A stretch of DNA of 64,000 nt from Sulfitobacter marinus (lineage in GTDB: Bacteria > Pseudomonadota > Alphaproteobacteria > Rhodobacterales > Rhodobacteraceae): NCBI RefSeq assembly GCF_900116285.1, contig NZ_FPAJ01000007.1:79363-143362 (forward strand), given 5' to 3'. The position numbers were made by a program, and so were the translations under genes. Under the pieces are notes generated by a model, which did not search any database, had not been told where the DNA came from, and saw only the letters and a program-made list of their open reading frames with translations. Below, in pieces: positions 15,158-25,117 of the stretch. Every line of letters begins with the position of its first letter. Position 1 is the stretch's first letter.

Positions 15158-18100
15158 TTGCGGTTTTCCAAACTCAGACTGACGGGCTTTAAAAGCTTTG
15201 TTGATCCAACGGACCTGATCATCGCAGATGGTCTGACAGGTGTGGTTGGCCCCAATGGCTGTGGCAAATCGAACCTGCTCGAGGCATTGCGGTGGGTGAT
15301 GGGGGAAAACCGTCCGACTGCCATGCGCGGTGGCGGCATGGAAGATGTGATCTTTGCCGGTGCCTCGACCCGCCCTGCGCGCAACTTTGCCGAAGTCGCC
15401 CTGCATATCGACAACACCGAACGACTGGCCCCGGCTGGGTTCAACGATGCCGATCAGATTGAAATCGTGCGCCGTATCACGCGGGATGTTGGCAGTGCCT
15501 ATAAGGCGGCTGGCAAAGACGTACGCGCCCGCGATGTCCAGATGCTGTTTGCAGATGCCTCGACCGGGGCGCATTCGCCAGCCTTGGTACGGCAAGGCCA
15601 GATTTCGGAACTGATCAACGCCAAACCCAAGAACCGCCGCCGCATTCTGGAAGAGGCTGCCGGGATTTCTGGGCTATATGCGCGGCGCCACGAGGCCGAG
15701 CTGAAACTGAATGCTGCCGAGGCAAACCTCGCCCGTGTTGATGATGTGATTGAACAGCTGGCGGCGCAATTGGCGCAGCTCGCGCGTCAGGCGCGGCAAG
15801 CGGCGCGGTATCGTGAAATCGGGAATGACCTGCGCAAATCCGAAGGTATGCTCTTGTACCGTCGTTGGCGCGAAGCTGATGATGCGCGTGCGGCCGCGGC
15901 CGACGAGCTGCGCATTCGTGTGACCGAGGCGGCGCAAGCCGAAGGCGCGGTGCGCCAGGCCGCCAAGGCGCGTCAAAGCGCCGAGGATGCATTGCCGCCG
16001 TTACGCGAAGAGGATGCGATTGCGGCGGCTGTTGTTCAGCGTCTTGGGGTGCAACGCGATACCCTTGCCGATCAAGAAGCCCGCGCGCAGGAAACTATTG
16101 ATGCGCTGACCAATCGGATCGCGCAACTGACCCGTGATATCGAACGCGAGGCTGGGTTGAACCGCGATGCGGGCGACACAATCCAACGGCTTGAGTGGGA
16201 ATCAAAAGAGCTTGAGAAAGCAGGGTCCGGCCATGCGGCGGCGCTGGAAGCCACGGCTGAAACCGCCCGCGAGGCCGCATCGGTTCTGCAAAGCCATGAA
16301 GCGGCATTGTCGCAAATGACCGAGGACGTTGCCCGCCTTGCGGCGCGGCACGGATCGGCGGAACGTCTGCTGGGCGACAGCCGTAAAACCTTGGCCAAGT
16401 CAGAGAGCGAGGCCGAAAAGGCACGCGATGCTGTCGCGCAAAGCAAGGCTGCGTTGGTGAAGGCTGCGGCTGATTTCGATGCGGCAAAGACCGCCGAGGC
16501 TGCCGCCGCGCAGCAGGCTGCGGCTGCGGAAACGGCCCTGAACGAGGCGGAAGAGCAGCGTGCGCTAACGCAAAGCCGGGAGGCAGAAGCACGCGCAGAA
16601 CGGTCGGAAGCGGAAGGCGAGATGAACGCCCTGCGCGCCGAAGCCGGTGCGCTGGCCAAACTGGTGGAACGGGACACTGCCGAAGGTGGGCAGATATTGG
16701 ACCGCTTGCAGGTCGAACACGGATTCGAAAAGGCGCTTGGTGCGGCATTGGCTGATGATCTGCGTGCGCCTCAGGTTAACGCAGATGGCCCATCGGGCTG
16801 GGCCGTATTGCCTGCCTATGATGTGGTGCAACCGCTGCCCGACGGGGTGACGGCGCTGACGGCCCATGTGTCCTTGCCCGATGTTCTGGCCCGCAGAATG
16901 AGTCAGATCGGCCTTGTAGAGGCGGACGACGGACCACGGTTGCAGGCAGCATTGCGCCCCGGACAACGTTTGGTGTCGCCCGAGGGGGATTTGTGGCGTT
17001 GGGACGGTTTCCGGGCATGGGCAGAGGATGCGCCATCCGCCGCTGCGCTGCGTTTGCAACAGATTAACCGGCTCGAAGTGTTGAAGCAGTCGTTGGAGCA
17101 GGCCAGTCAGCGTGCCGATGGCGCGCGGGATGCGCATGAAGCATTGCAACAGACCCTGAGTGCGCAAACTCAGGCGGACAAGCTGGCCCGCGATGCCCGC
17201 CGGGATGCTGATCGGGCGGTTGCGGATGCTGGCCGTGCGCTGAGTCGGGCCGAGGCCGATCGCAATCTCGCAGAGGGCCGGCTGGAGAGCCTTGGGCTGG
17301 CGGTATCGCGCCACGAGGAAGAAGCCATGACTGCGCGCCAATCCGTGACCGAGGCCGAGCGCGCGCTTTCCGAGCTTGATGATGTGGCTGAGGCCCGCGA
17401 AGGTGTTGAAACTTTGCGGATGACGGTGGAAGGCGCGCGGATTGCGATGATGTCGCGCCGGTCTGCCCATGATGAATTGCGTCGCGAGGGCGATGCCCGG
17501 TTAAAGCGCGCGCAAGAAGTGACCAAAGAATTGAGCGGCTGGCGTCATCGTTTGGACACGGCTGAAAAGCGTAGCGCCGAGCTCGTGGAACGGAAGATTA
17601 CATCAGAGGCCGAATTGAAAGACGCGAGTGCCGCACCCGCCGAGATCGCAGCCAAGCGTGATGAGTTAACCCAAGCGATCACCGCAGCAGATGCGCGCAA
17701 GGCAGAGGCGGCGGATCGTTTGTCGCTGGCCGAGGGCCTGCTGCGCGAGGCGACAGTGGCCGAGCGGGATGCAGAACGGCTGGCATCAGAGGCGCGCGAA
17801 GCGCGTGCCCGCTCTGAGGCGCGCGGGGATGCGGCCAAAGAAACGGTGGCCTATGCTGCGGAACGCATCGCCGAAGATCAGCAGATGACGCCCAATCAGT
17901 TGTTGGCATCACTGGACATGGACCCTGAAAAAATGCCGGGATCTGATGCGTTGGAGGCTGATGTGAACCGGCTGAAACGCCAGCGAGAGGCGTTGGGTGC
18001 CGTGAACCTGCGCGCCGAAGAAGATGCCCGCGAAGTTCAGGAAGAGCATGATAACCTAGCCACCGAGAAAGAAGACCTGACCGAGGCGATCAAGACATTG

Positions 18101-18613
18101 CGCAGTGGCATTTCCAGCCTGAACCGAGAGGGGCGCGAGCGTCTTTTGACGGCGTTTGAACAGGTCAATAACAACTTTTCGATGCTGTTTAGGCATCTGT
18201 TTAATGGCGGTGAAGCGAATTTGGTCATGGTTGAATCCGACGATCCGTTGGAGGCCGGGCTTGAGATTATGTGCCAGCCTCCGGGCAAAAAGCTGAGCAC
18301 GCTGAGCCTGTTGTCCGGGGGGGAGCAAACCCTGACCGCAATGGCGTTAATCTTCGCGGTATTCTTGGCCAACCCGGCCCCAATTTGTGTGCTGGACGAG
18401 GTTGACGCACCGCTGGACGACGCCAACGTGACGCGGTTTTGCGATCTACTGGACGAAATGTGTCGCCAGACCAATACGCGGTTTTTGATCATCACCCACC
18501 ACGCAGTTACCATGGCCCGGATGGACCGGCTGTTTGGCGTCACGATGGCCGAACAGGGCGTTAGCCAACTGGTGTCGGTTGATCTGAAGAAAGCCGAAAC
18601 ACTCGTCGCCTAG
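15158..18613 (+). CDS. smc: Chromosome segregation ATPase SMC
   Basis: 1151 residues. SMC dimers with ScpA/ScpB entrap and organise DNA for segregation. The N-terminal head has Walker A GPNGCGKSN at residues 31-39; long Ala/Glu/Arg coiled coils flank a central hinge (around DRLQVEHGFEKALGAALADD to WRWDGFRAWAEDAP); the C-terminal head carries the signature LSLLSGGEQTLTAMAL and Walker B VLDEVDAPLDD. I chose the TTG at 15158 because the family begins at (M)RFSKLRLTGFKSFVDPT; an ATG at 15107 would add 17 residues not typical of the family. Confidence 0.94.
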   Translation: MRFSKLRLTGFKSFVDPTDLIIADGLTGVVGPNGCGKSNLLEALRWVMGENRPTAMRGGGMEDVIFAGASTRPARNFAEVALHIDNTERLAPAGFNDADQIEIVRRITRDVGSAYKAAGKDVRARDVQMLFADASTGAHSPALVRQGQISELINAKPKNRRRILEEAAGISGLYARRHEAELKLNAAEANLARVDDVIEQLAAQLAQLARQARQAARYREIGNDLRKSEGMLLYRRWREADDARAAAADELRIRVTEAAQAEGAVRQAAKARQSAEDALPPLREEDAIAAAVVQRLGVQRDTLADQEARAQETIDALTNRIAQLTRDIEREAGLNRDAGDTIQRLEWESKELEKAGSGHAAALEATAETAREAASVLQSHEAALSQMTEDVARLAARHGSAERLLGDSRKTLAKSESEAEKARDAVAQSKAALVKAAADFDAAKTAEAAAAQQAAAAETALNEAEEQRALTQSREAEARAERSEAEGEMNALRAEAGALAKLVERDTAEGGQILDRLQVEHGFEKALGAALADDLRAPQVNADGPSGWAVLPAYDVVQPLPDGVTALTAHVSLPDVLARRMSQIGLVEADDGPRLQAALRPGQRLVSPEGDLWRWDGFRAWAEDAPSAAALRLQQINRLEVLKQSLEQASQRADGARDAHEALQQTLSAQTQADKLARDARRDADRAVADAGRALSRAEADRNLAEGRLESLGLAVSRHEEEAMTARQSVTEAERALSELDDVAEAREGVETLRMTVEGARIAMMSRRSAHDELRREGDARLKRAQEVTKELSGWRHRLDTAEKRSAELVERKITSEAELKDASAAPAEIAAKRDELTQAITAADARKAEAADRLSLAEGLLREATVAERDAERLASEAREARARSEARGDAAKETVAYAAERIAEDQQMTPNQLLASLDMDPEKMPGSDALEADVNRLKRQREALGAVNLRAEEDAREVQEEHDNLATEKEDLTEAIKTLRSGISSLNREGRERLLTAFEQVNNNFSMLFRHLFNGGEANLVMVESDDPLEAGLEIMCQPPGKKLSTLSLLSGGEQTLTAMALIFAVFLANPAPICVLDEVDAPLDDANVTRFCDLLDEMCRQTNTRFLIITHHAVTMARMDRLFGVTMAEQGVSQLVSVDLKKAETLVA

Positions 18614-18627
18614 AGCAAGTACAGGGG

Positions 18628-19602
18628 CTAACCCCGTCCGTGCGGCGCGTAGAAGTCGATATTGGGATTGATCGGTATGATCCGGTTCGGGTTTATCGTC
18701 TCATGGCTATAATGATAATGGCGCACGATGTGATCCATCCTTACCGTGTCGTGCACACCGGGCATCTGGTATAATTCGCGTGTATAGGCCCAGAGGTTCG
18801 GGTAATCGATGATCCGCTTGCGATTGCATTTGAAATGCGTGTGGTAGACGTTGTCGAACCGCACCAGCGTCGTGAACAACCGCCAGTCAGCCTCTGTCAG
18901 GGTGTCGCCCATCAGATATCTATTGTCGGCCAAAATCCCCTCAATCCAGTCGAGGCTGCCAAAGAGAGGGTGAACCGCTTCGTCATAGGCGGCTTGGGTC
19001 GTGGCGAAGCCGCATTTATAGACGCCATTATTGACGGTGTCATAGACGCGGCTGTTAACCGCTTCGATGTCATCGCGCAGGTGTTCGGGCCAGTAATCTG
19101 CGCTGTTGCAGGTGATCGCGTTAAACGCGCTGTTGAACATCCGGATGATTTCAGAAGATTCGTTTGAAACGATCGTCTCGTTGGTTTTGTCCCATAGAAT
19201 AGGCACGGTCACGCGGCCGCTGAACTTTGGATCTGCGCGGGTATAGATGTCGCGAGCATAGGGGTAGTCAAACAACGTGTCACCTGTGGCACCGGGGAAA
19301 TCCGTTGCGAATTCCCAACCCTCGCCCAGCATATCGGGGTGAACGGCCGAGATCGAGATGTGATCCTCGAGACCCTTGAGCGCGCGGAAGATGAGCGCTC
19401 GATGCGCCCACGGACAGGCATAGCTTACATACAGATGATACCGTCCGCTTTCGGCTTTGAACCCGCCATCGCCGCTGGGGCCAGCGCTGCCATCTGCTGT
19501 CACCCAATTGCGAAATTTCGCGGCCGAGCGTTCGAACTTCCCGCCAGAGGATTTCGTATCGTACCATTGGTCTTTCCAGACGCCATCTACCAAAAGGCCC
19601 AT
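18628..19602 (-). CDS. yqjG: Glutathionyl-hydroquinone reductase (Xi-class GST, YqjG/ECM4 family)
   Basis: 324 residues. The Xi-class active site CPWAHR starts at Cys63, within LYVSYACPWAHRALIFRALK. Further hallmarks are PILWDKTNETIVSNESSEIIRM and the helical domain with ADWRLFTTLVRFDNVYHTHF. The enzyme reduces glutathionyl-hydroquinones to hydroquinones with release of GSSG. It is convergent with smc, 14 bp apart, and divergent from the gene at 19769. Confidence 0.93.
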   Translation of the reverse strand: MGLLVDGVWKDQWYDTKSSGGKFERSAAKFRNWVTADGSAGPSGDGGFKAESGRYHLYVSYACPWAHRALIFRALKGLEDHISISAVHPDMLGEGWEFATDFPGATGDTLFDYPYARDIYTRADPKFSGRVTVPILWDKTNETIVSNESSEIIRMFNSAFNAITCNSADYWPEHLRDDIEAVNSRVYDTVNNGVYKCGFATTQAAYDEAVHPLFGSLDWIEGILADNRYLMGDTLTEADWRLFTTLVRFDNVYHTHFKCNRKRIIDYPNLWAYTRELYQMPGVHDTVRMDHIVRHYHYSHETINPNRIIPINPNIDFYAPHGRG

Positions 19603-19768
19603 TGATCACTCCTTTACTTTGTGAGGCTAAGCTATCGCGCTGTAAGATTATGGCCACAGGTATGCGCGCACATCAGCGTCTGCAAAGATGCACCACTGTT
19701 ATCTTTTTCCAAGCACCAGTTGATTTCGCGCAGCTTCACGTCATCTTGGTTAACAATGGGGGTGTAAT

Positions 19769-20128
19769 ATGGAAATTTCTCTGCCAAAGGAAATCCAAGC
19801 CGGATTAGATGCGGCGCGCATGAAGAGCTTGCGCAAGGCATCTAAGCTGCGGATTGATGTAAATGGAACGCAGCATCGGGTGCTACGCCATTGGAAAACC
19901 GGTTTTTCAATGGAAGCTGAAACCGCGCCACGGGTACGTGGATTGGTGGATCTGTACGATGGGTCAATCCATCTGTTTCAGTGCTTGATCGTCGCCGCCC
20001 AAAGAGAAGGCAGCGAGATGCAATTCGAGTTCAAGCGCGCGACCAAAGTCTCGCAGCAGCCAGCGCTTGATTTTGTGCGGGCAAATGATGCGCCCGTGGC
20101 ATTGATTGCCAAGGGCACACCGGTTTAG
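19769..20128 (+). CDS. Conserved-looking protein of unknown function
   Basis: 119 residues, cytoplasmic, basic (KSLRKASKLRIDVNG, KTGFSMEAETAPRVRG). The middle section, with RVLRHWKTGFSMEAE followed by RGLVDLYDGSIHLFQCLIV, is beta-rich and looks like a small barrel in the style of PilZ domains, but it lacks the RxxxR motif that binds cyclic di-GMP, so I do not assign that function. GGGGGTG precedes the ATG. It converges on the PatB-type lyase, two bases apart at the stops. Confidence 0.7.
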   Translation: MEISLPKEIQAGLDAARMKSLRKASKLRIDVNGTQHRVLRHWKTGFSMEAETAPRVRGLVDLYDGSIHLFQCLIVAAQREGSEMQFEFKRATKVSQQPALDFVRANDAPVALIAKGTPV

Positions 20129-20130
20129 CT

Positions 20131-21300
20131 TTACTGAAGGTCGCTGAACGCGTCACGCAGCCGATTGCAGGCTTCTTCGATACGCGCGCGGGGCGTCGCG
20201 ATGTTAAAGCGCAGGAATGTATCGCCGCCTTTGCCAAAGGTTGTGCCGTGGTTCGCTGCAATGGCGGCGGTTTCTTCGACCCGTTTGGTGAACTCATCCC
20301 GGTCCATGCCTGTTCCGTCGAAGTCGACCCATGCCAAATAGGTTGATTCCAGCGGCGTCGACTGTAGTCCGGGAATGGCATTGATGGTGGCATCGAAAAT
20401 ACGGCGATTGTCATTCAGATAGGTAACCAGCTCATCCACCCATGCAGCCCCTTCGGGCGAATAGGCGGCTGTGGCCATGACCAACCCAAATGAATTTGGG
20501 GAAATCCCCATCGCATTCATTCGTTTGGCAAAAGTCGCGCGCAGCTTGGGGTCTTGGATAATCACATTGCCGCAATGCCCGCCCGCGATGTTAAAGGTCT
20601 TTGTTGTCGCGGTCATCATCACCAGACGATCCTGTACATTGTCCATCAATGCCATCGGTGTATGGGTAATGCCGGGCATGACCAGATCGTGATGGATTTC
20701 ATCAGACACCAAAATCAGATCGTGACGCTTGGCAAAGGCAACAACCTGCGCCAGTTCGTCTTTGGTCCAAACGCGGCCGCCCGGATTGTGTGGCGAACAG
20801 AACACCAGCATGGTCTCATCGCCTGTCATCTGGGCGTCATACGCGTCAAAATCCAGCTCGTACCGGCCATCATTGTTCGCCATCGCACATTCAACAACCT
20901 TGCGGTCCGAAGCGGCGATCACCCGCGCAAAAGCGTGATAAACGGGGGTGAACAGGACTACACCATCGCCGGGCTTGGTAAAGGCGTCGATGCACATCGA
21001 GGTGCCGTTGACCAACCCATGTGTCGTAAAGATCCAGTCCTGTTTGATTTTCCAGCCGTGACGGTTTTCCATCCACCACTGGATCGCGGACAGATATTGG
21101 CTGTCATCGCCAAAGTAGCCGTACACGCCATGGTCCAACATGCCTTGGAGCGCGTCTTGCACAACCGCGGGCGGGCGGAAATCCATATCAGCGACCCACA
21201 TGGCAATGCCAGTGTCCGCTGGCACGCCGTAAATCGGCTCCATCTTGTCCCATTTAGCGCAATGGGTGCCGCGGCGGTCGATGATCTCGTCAAAACTCAT
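20131..21300 (-). CDS. PLP-dependent C-S lyase (MalY/PatB family)
   Basis: 389-residue fold-type I aminotransferase-like enzyme. It starts with the family pattern GTHCAKWDKM and MWVADMDFRPPAVV; CSPHNPGGRVWTKDEL binds the cofactor ring region; SDEIHHDLVMPG follows; the Schiff-base lysine is in TATTKTFNIAG. The family cleaves cystathionine or cysteine to a thiol, pyruvate and ammonia, and some members degrade DMSP-derived or other sulfur compounds. Cystathionine beta-lyase is the default call; in vivo substrate unknown. Confidence 0.92.
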   Translation of the reverse strand: MSFDEIIDRRGTHCAKWDKMEPIYGVPADTGIAMWVADMDFRPPAVVQDALQGMLDHGVYGYFGDDSQYLSAIQWWMENRHGWKIKQDWIFTTHGLVNGTSMCIDAFTKPGDGVVLFTPVYHAFARVIAASDRKVVECAMANNDGRYELDFDAYDAQMTGDETMLVFCSPHNPGGRVWTKDELAQVVAFAKRHDLILVSDEIHHDLVMPGITHTPMALMDNVQDRLVMMTATTKTFNIAGGHCGNVIIQDPKLRATFAKRMNAMGISPNSFGLVMATAAYSPEGAAWVDELVTYLNDNRRIFDATINAIPGLQSTPLESTYLAWVDFDGTGMDRDEFTKRVEETAAIAANHGTTFGKGGDTFLRFNIATPRARIEEACNRLRDAFSDLQ

Positions 21301-21399
21301 AGGTCGCTCCTGAAATATTTCGCCTGCAAGCTAAACCTAATCTGCCTGACCGCAAGCCCTGAGGTTGCGATGTGACACCGGTTGGCCTAAATCACATGC

Positions 21400-21918
21400 A
21401 TGAAACGTAACATTCTTCTTCACCCCGACCCACGCCTGAAAAAGGTCTGCGCCCCTGTCACGAATATGACGGATGAATTGCGCGCTTTGGCAGATGATAT
21501 GCTGGCCACGATGTATGACGCACCGGGCATTGGCCTTGCCGCCCCGCAGGTGGGCGTTCTTGACCGGCTGATCGTTATGGATTGCGTCAAGGAAGAAGGC
21601 GAAGCGCCGCGTCCTTTGATCATGTTCAACCCTGAAATCATCGCGGGGTCAGACGATTTGAACACCTACGAGGAAGGGTGTTTGTCGATTCCTGATCAAT
21701 ATGCCGATGTGACCCGCCCGGCCGAGGTCGACGTGCGCTGGATTGACCGGGACGGCAACGAACAGACCGAGACGTTCAGCAAGCTGTGGGCCACCTGCGT
21801 ACAGCACGAGATTGACCATCTCGATGGCAAGCTTTTCATCGATTACCTCAAGCCGTTGAAGCGCCAGATGATCACCCGTAAAATGACCAAGCTAAAACGC
21901 GAACTGGCCCGCGCATGA
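21400..21918 (+). CDS. def: Peptide deformylase, canonical
   Basis: 172 residues. It removes the formyl group from nascent N-formyl-methionine. All three motifs are intact: GIGLAAPQVG (motif 1), EEGCLSIP (motif 2, Cys metal ligand) and QHEIDHLDG (motif 3, catalytic Glu and two His ligands). First of three tandem deformylase genes leading to fmt; its stop overlaps the second start (ATGA). It is probably the main housekeeping enzyme. Confidence 0.96.
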   Translation: MKRNILLHPDPRLKKVCAPVTNMTDELRALADDMLATMYDAPGIGLAAPQVGVLDRLIVMDCVKEEGEAPRPLIMFNPEIIAGSDDLNTYEEGCLSIPDQYADVTRPAEVDVRWIDRDGNEQTETFSKLWATCVQHEIDHLDGKLFIDYLKPLKRQMITRKMTKLKRELARA

Positions 21919-22382
21919 GCGTGCTGGACATTGTGATCTGGCCAGACGCCCGGCTGACGCAGGTTTGCAAGCCGGTCGACATTATCACGCCCGAGATTGT
22001 GCAGTTGATGGCCGATATGTTTGACACGATGTATGATGCCCCCGGGCGCGGCTTGGCGGCCCCTCAGGTGGGGCGGAGCGAACGGATTTTCGTCTTTGAC
22101 GCGGGCTGGAAAGAGGGCACGCCAACCCCGATCGCTTGTGTAAATCCACAGATTATAGCACTCTCTGATGAACGTTTGACGGGGGAGGAAGGGTGCCTTT
22201 CGATTCCCGGTGTTCCGATGGATGTCGACCGCGCGGCTTCGGTGACTTTGCGCTGGACTGACCTTGAAGGCACTCAGGAGCGTAGCTTTTCCGGGGCTGA
22301 GGCGGTGATCGTTCAGCATGAATACGACCATCTGGACGGCATCGTAATCTATGATCGTGTGGAAAAGGATACGACCCAATGA
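21915..22382 (+). CDS. Second peptide deformylase paralogue
   Basis: 155 residues. Motif 1 GRGLAAPQVG (the usual I/V after the first Gly is Arg), motif 2 EEGCLSIPG and motif 3 QHEYDHLDG are complete, so the metal and catalytic residues are present and activity is expected. It is shorter at the C-terminus than the first copy. Starts within the stop of copy one and ends within the start of copy three (both ATGA), so all are translationally coupled. Confidence 0.9.
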   Translation: MSVLDIVIWPDARLTQVCKPVDIITPEIVQLMADMFDTMYDAPGRGLAAPQVGRSERIFVFDAGWKEGTPTPIACVNPQIIALSDERLTGEEGCLSIPGVPMDVDRAASVTLRWTDLEGTQERSFSGAEAVIVQHEYDHLDGIVIYDRVEKDTTQ

Positions 22383-22876
22383 CGGTTCGGAAAATTGTGC
22401 CATGGCCCAATGTTTGCTTGCGTACAGCCGCGGCGGATGTGCCCGATATTACAGATGAAATTCGCGGTCTGTGGGATGATATGATTGACACGATGGACGC
22501 TATGCCCGGTGTTGGCCTTGCCGCGCCGCAGATCGGGGTGATGCTGCGGGTTGCGGTGGTCGATGCATCGCAAGGGCGGGACAAGCGGATCAGGCTGGCC
22601 AACCCCGAGATTTTGGATGCCTCCGCGATCATGAACGAACACGACGAAGCAAGCCCAAACCTGCCCGGTGTGTCGGCCAAGGTAAAGCGACCACGCGGCG
22701 TGACGGTGCGCTATCTTGATGAGAACGGCGTTATCACACGTCGTGATTTTGTCGGGCTCGAGGCCACAAGCGTACAGCACCAGATCGACCATTTGGCGGG
22801 CAAGATGTATTTCGATAACCTGAGCAAAACCCGCCGGGATATGCTGCTGCGCAAGGCGCGGAAATTCAAAGGATAG
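22379..22876 (+). CDS. Degenerate third peptide deformylase paralogue, likely inactive
   Basis: 165 residues, clearly homologous (motif 1 [10 protein letters not shown] at 44-53). In motif 2 the metal-ligand cysteine is replaced: EASPNLPG, with Ser92 in the Cys position. In motif 3 the catalytic Glu is Gln135 (QHQIDHLAG), although both histidines remain. Loss of one ligand and the general base argues against deformylase activity. The frame is fully open and coupled to its neighbours, so it is not a decaying pseudogene; a regulatory or binding role is possible. Confidence 0.88.
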   Translation: MTVRKIVPWPNVCLRTAAADVPDITDEIRGLWDDMIDTMDAMPGVGLAAPQIGVMLRVAVVDASQGRDKRIRLANPEILDASAIMNEHDEASPNLPGVSAKVKRPRGVTVRYLDENGVITRRDFVGLEATSVQHQIDHLAGKMYFDNLSKTRRDMLLRKARKFKG

Positions 22877-22880
22877 CCAC

Positions 22881-23795
22881 ATGCGCGTGATCTTTATGGG
22901 AACGCCCGAATTTTCAGTGCCGGTGCTGGATGCGCTGGTATTGGCGGGGCATGATGTCGTGTGTGTCTATTGCCAGCCGCCGCGCCCCGCAGGCCGTGGG
23001 AAAAAGGACCGCGCCAGCCCTGTTCAAGCACGGGCAGAGGCCTTGGGCTTGCCTGTCCGGCATCCCGTTTCGCTTAAAACGCCCGAGGCGCAGGCGGAAT
23101 TTGCCGCGCTCAATGCCGATATCGCGGTGGTCGTCGCCTATGGCCTGATCCTGCCGCAAGCCATCCTTGATGCGCCAGCGCAGGGATGTGTGAATATTCA
23201 CGCCAGTCTGCTGCCGCGCTGGCGCGGTGCTGCACCCATTCACCGCGCTATTATGGCCGGTGACGCGGAAACCGGCGTTTGCATCATGCAGATGGAGGCT
23301 GGTTTGGACACAGGCCCTGTGCTTTTGCGCGAGGCGACGCCGATCCGGGCGACCGAAACCACAATTCAGTTGCACGACCGGCTGAGTGAGATGGGCGCAC
23401 GTTTGATTGTGGATGCCTTGGCAAAGCTGCCTGATCTGGTGCCTGAACCGCAGCCCGAGGGTGGCGTGACCTATGCCGCCAAGATCGATAAATCCGAGGC
23501 ACTGATTGACTGGACCAAACCCGCAGTCGAGGTCGACCGTCTGATCCGTGGGCTGTCACCCTTTCCCGGTGCGTGGTTCGATCTGGATGGGACACGGATC
23601 AAGGTGCTGGGATCATCCCTTGCAGATGGCAGCGGTACGGCTGGCGAGGTGTTGGACGCAAGCCTGCGGGTTGCCTGCGGAACGGGGGCCGTCCAACTGA
23701 CACGCTTGCAACGTGCGGGCAAAGCGGCCCAAGATATCGATGTGTTTCAGCAAGGCGCGCAAATCGTGCCGGGCACGATTTTGGGCAAAGGATAA
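22881..23795 (+). CDS. fmt: Methionyl-tRNA formyltransferase
   Basis: 304 residues. It formylates initiator Met-tRNA with 10-formyl-THF. It begins [19 protein letters not shown], has the folate-site loop [15 protein letters not shown] with [20 protein letters not shown] (catalytic Asn/His), and the C-terminal OB-like tRNA-binding domain ([19 protein letters not shown]). It starts 5 bp after the third deformylase, so formylation and deformylation genes share an operon. Confidence 0.97.
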   Translation: MRVIFMGTPEFSVPVLDALVLAGHDVVCVYCQPPRPAGRGKKDRASPVQARAEALGLPVRHPVSLKTPEAQAEFAALNADIAVVVAYGLILPQAILDAPAQGCVNIHASLLPRWRGAAPIHRAIMAGDAETGVCIMQMEAGLDTGPVLLREATPIRATETTIQLHDRLSEMGARLIVDALAKLPDLVPEPQPEGGVTYAAKIDKSEALIDWTKPAVEVDRLIRGLSPFPGAWFDLDGTRIKVLGSSLADGSGTAGEVLDASLRVACGTGAVQLTRLQRAGKAAQDIDVFQQGAQIVPGTILGKG

Positions 23796-23799
23796 CGCT

Positions 23800-24039
23800 A
23801 TGTTTCCATCGATAATCGGCACCGTCGTGATCGCAGGGATCGTTGGTTACCTGGCGGAAAAGTCGGGTTTTACCCGCAACGGGATTCTGGCGTCGATCAT
23901 CATATGTGTGGGCGGCGCGTTTCTGTTTTACTTTGTGCGCTTGATGTTCGGGTTCGGGTTCAATTCACCGGGGCTGAACGCGATTGTTTCATCCATCGGC
24001 GCGCTGATTATTGTCCCGTTCCACTGGCGTCGCAAATAG
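23800..24039 (+). CDS. GlsB/YeaQ/YmgE-family small membrane protein
   Basis: 79 residues with three hydrophobic segments (SIIGTVVIAGIVGYLAEKSG, ILASIIICVGGAFLFYFVRL, NAIVSSIGALIIVPFHW). The pattern GYL....GF..NGILASII resembles the transglycosylase-associated (YeaQ) family, whose members are stress-induced inner-membrane proteins of unclear action. The ATG at 23800, four bases after fmt, is chosen; the longer open frame upstream is inside fmt. It ends convergent with the TRIC-type gene. Confidence 0.78.
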   Translation: MFPSIIGTVVIAGIVGYLAEKSGFTRNGILASIIICVGGAFLFYFVRLMFGFGFNSPGLNAIVSSIGALIIVPFHWRRK

Positions 24040-24041
24040 CC

Positions 24042-24665
24042 TTAGACGCGGGGCGGGCGGCCTTTGTAGACGGGCAGGTTCCACCCGAAATAGAGCGATC
24101 CGGCACGCAAAACCCATGTCACGCAGGCCCCAGCAAACAGGGCGATGGCATCGTCATTTAGAAAAATGCGCAGGACGACGGCCGTGGCCGCCCCTGCAAA
24201 GGCGGCTGTGACGTATAGTTCGCCCTGTTTCAGAACCAGCGGCACCTCGTCCACCACCACGTCGCGCATCAAGCCGCCCATGCAGCCGGTGATCATGCCC
24301 ATCAGGACCACGATGACTGGGGACTGATCTAGGGAAAACGCGACACCTGCACCAGCGGCCACAGCCACGGCCAGTGCAAAACTATCCAGCCAAATCAATG
24401 TGCGGTAACGGCTTTCAAGCCGATGCGCGGTAAAGAAAACCACAAAGGCCGCCGCAGCGGCGACGCCCAGATAAGCAGGGTTCGCGATCCAGAAGATCGG
24501 GTTGCGGTCCAATAGCAGGTCGCGCACCGTACCGCCGCCCAAGGCCGTCAGGCATGCGATAAACCCAAAGCCCACCAGATCAAGCTGGGCCCGGCTGGCA
24601 ACCAAGGCACCTGTGATCGCAAAGACCAAGACGGACGCGTAATCAAGAAGGTCGGTCAAGATCAT
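24042..24665 (-). CDS. TRIC-family (UPF0126) cation channel protein
   Basis: 207 residues, seven membrane segments in two repeats. The glycine-rich repeat signatures are visible: [19 protein letters not shown] with [17 protein letters not shown], and [20 protein letters not shown]. Bacterial TRIC channels conduct monovalent cations; physiological role in this group is unknown. The start overlaps the rnhA stop (ATGA). Confidence 0.9.
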   Translation of the reverse strand: MILTDLLDYASVLVFAITGALVASRAQLDLVGFGFIACLTALGGGTVRDLLLDRNPIFWIANPAYLGVAAAAAFVVFFTAHRLESRYRTLIWLDSFALAVAVAAGAGVAFSLDQSPVIVVLMGMITGCMGGLMRDVVVDEVPLVLKQGELYVTAAFAGAATAVVLRIFLNDDAIALFAGACVTWVLRAGSLYFGWNLPVYKGRPPRV

Positions 24666-25117
24666 TTGCCTTTGAACGGGGCCATGCCCGCCCTTGCCAA
24701 TTCATCCGCGCGTTCATTTTCGGGATGGCCCGCGTGGCCCTTGACCCATTCCCACGTAACCTTGTGGCTTGCGTTGGCTGCATCCAGACGTTGCCACAGC
24801 TCGGCGTTCTTTACGGGCTTTTTCGCGGCGTTCTTCCAGCCGTTTTTCTTCCAGCCGTGGATCCAGCCAGTGATGCCATTTTTGACATAGTTGCTGTCGG
24901 TCACGATGGTAATTTCAGTCGCGCGGGCCAGTGCTTCAAGCGCGCTGATCGCGGCCATCAGCTCCATCCGGTTGTTGGTGGTGGCCGCTTCGCCGCCCTT
25001 CAACTCGCGTTCTTTGATAATCTTGCCGTTGTCGGTTGCGCGCATCAAAACGCCCCAGCCGCCGGGGCCGGGATTACCTGAACAGGCCCCATCGGTATAT
25101 GCAGTCAGTTTCGCCAT
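24662..25117 (-). CDS. rnhA: Ribonuclease HI
   Basis: 151 residues. It cuts RNA in RNA-DNA hybrids. The DEDD metal site is clear: [17 protein letters not shown] (Asp), [13 protein letters not shown] (Glu), [12 protein letters not shown] (Asp) and [12 protein letters not shown] (Asp), with the basic handle [13 protein letters not shown] chose ATG at 25117 on family N-terminus; ATG at 25129 is an alternative. It overlaps the end of the methyltransferase gene by 13 bases. Confidence 0.95.
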   Translation of the reverse strand: MAKLTAYTDGACSGNPGPGGWGVLMRATDNGKIIKERELKGGEAATTNNRMELMAAISALEALARATEITIVTDSNYVKNGITGWIHGWKKNGWKNAAKKPVKNAELWQRLDAANASHKVTWEWVKGHAGHPENERADELARAGMAPFKGK

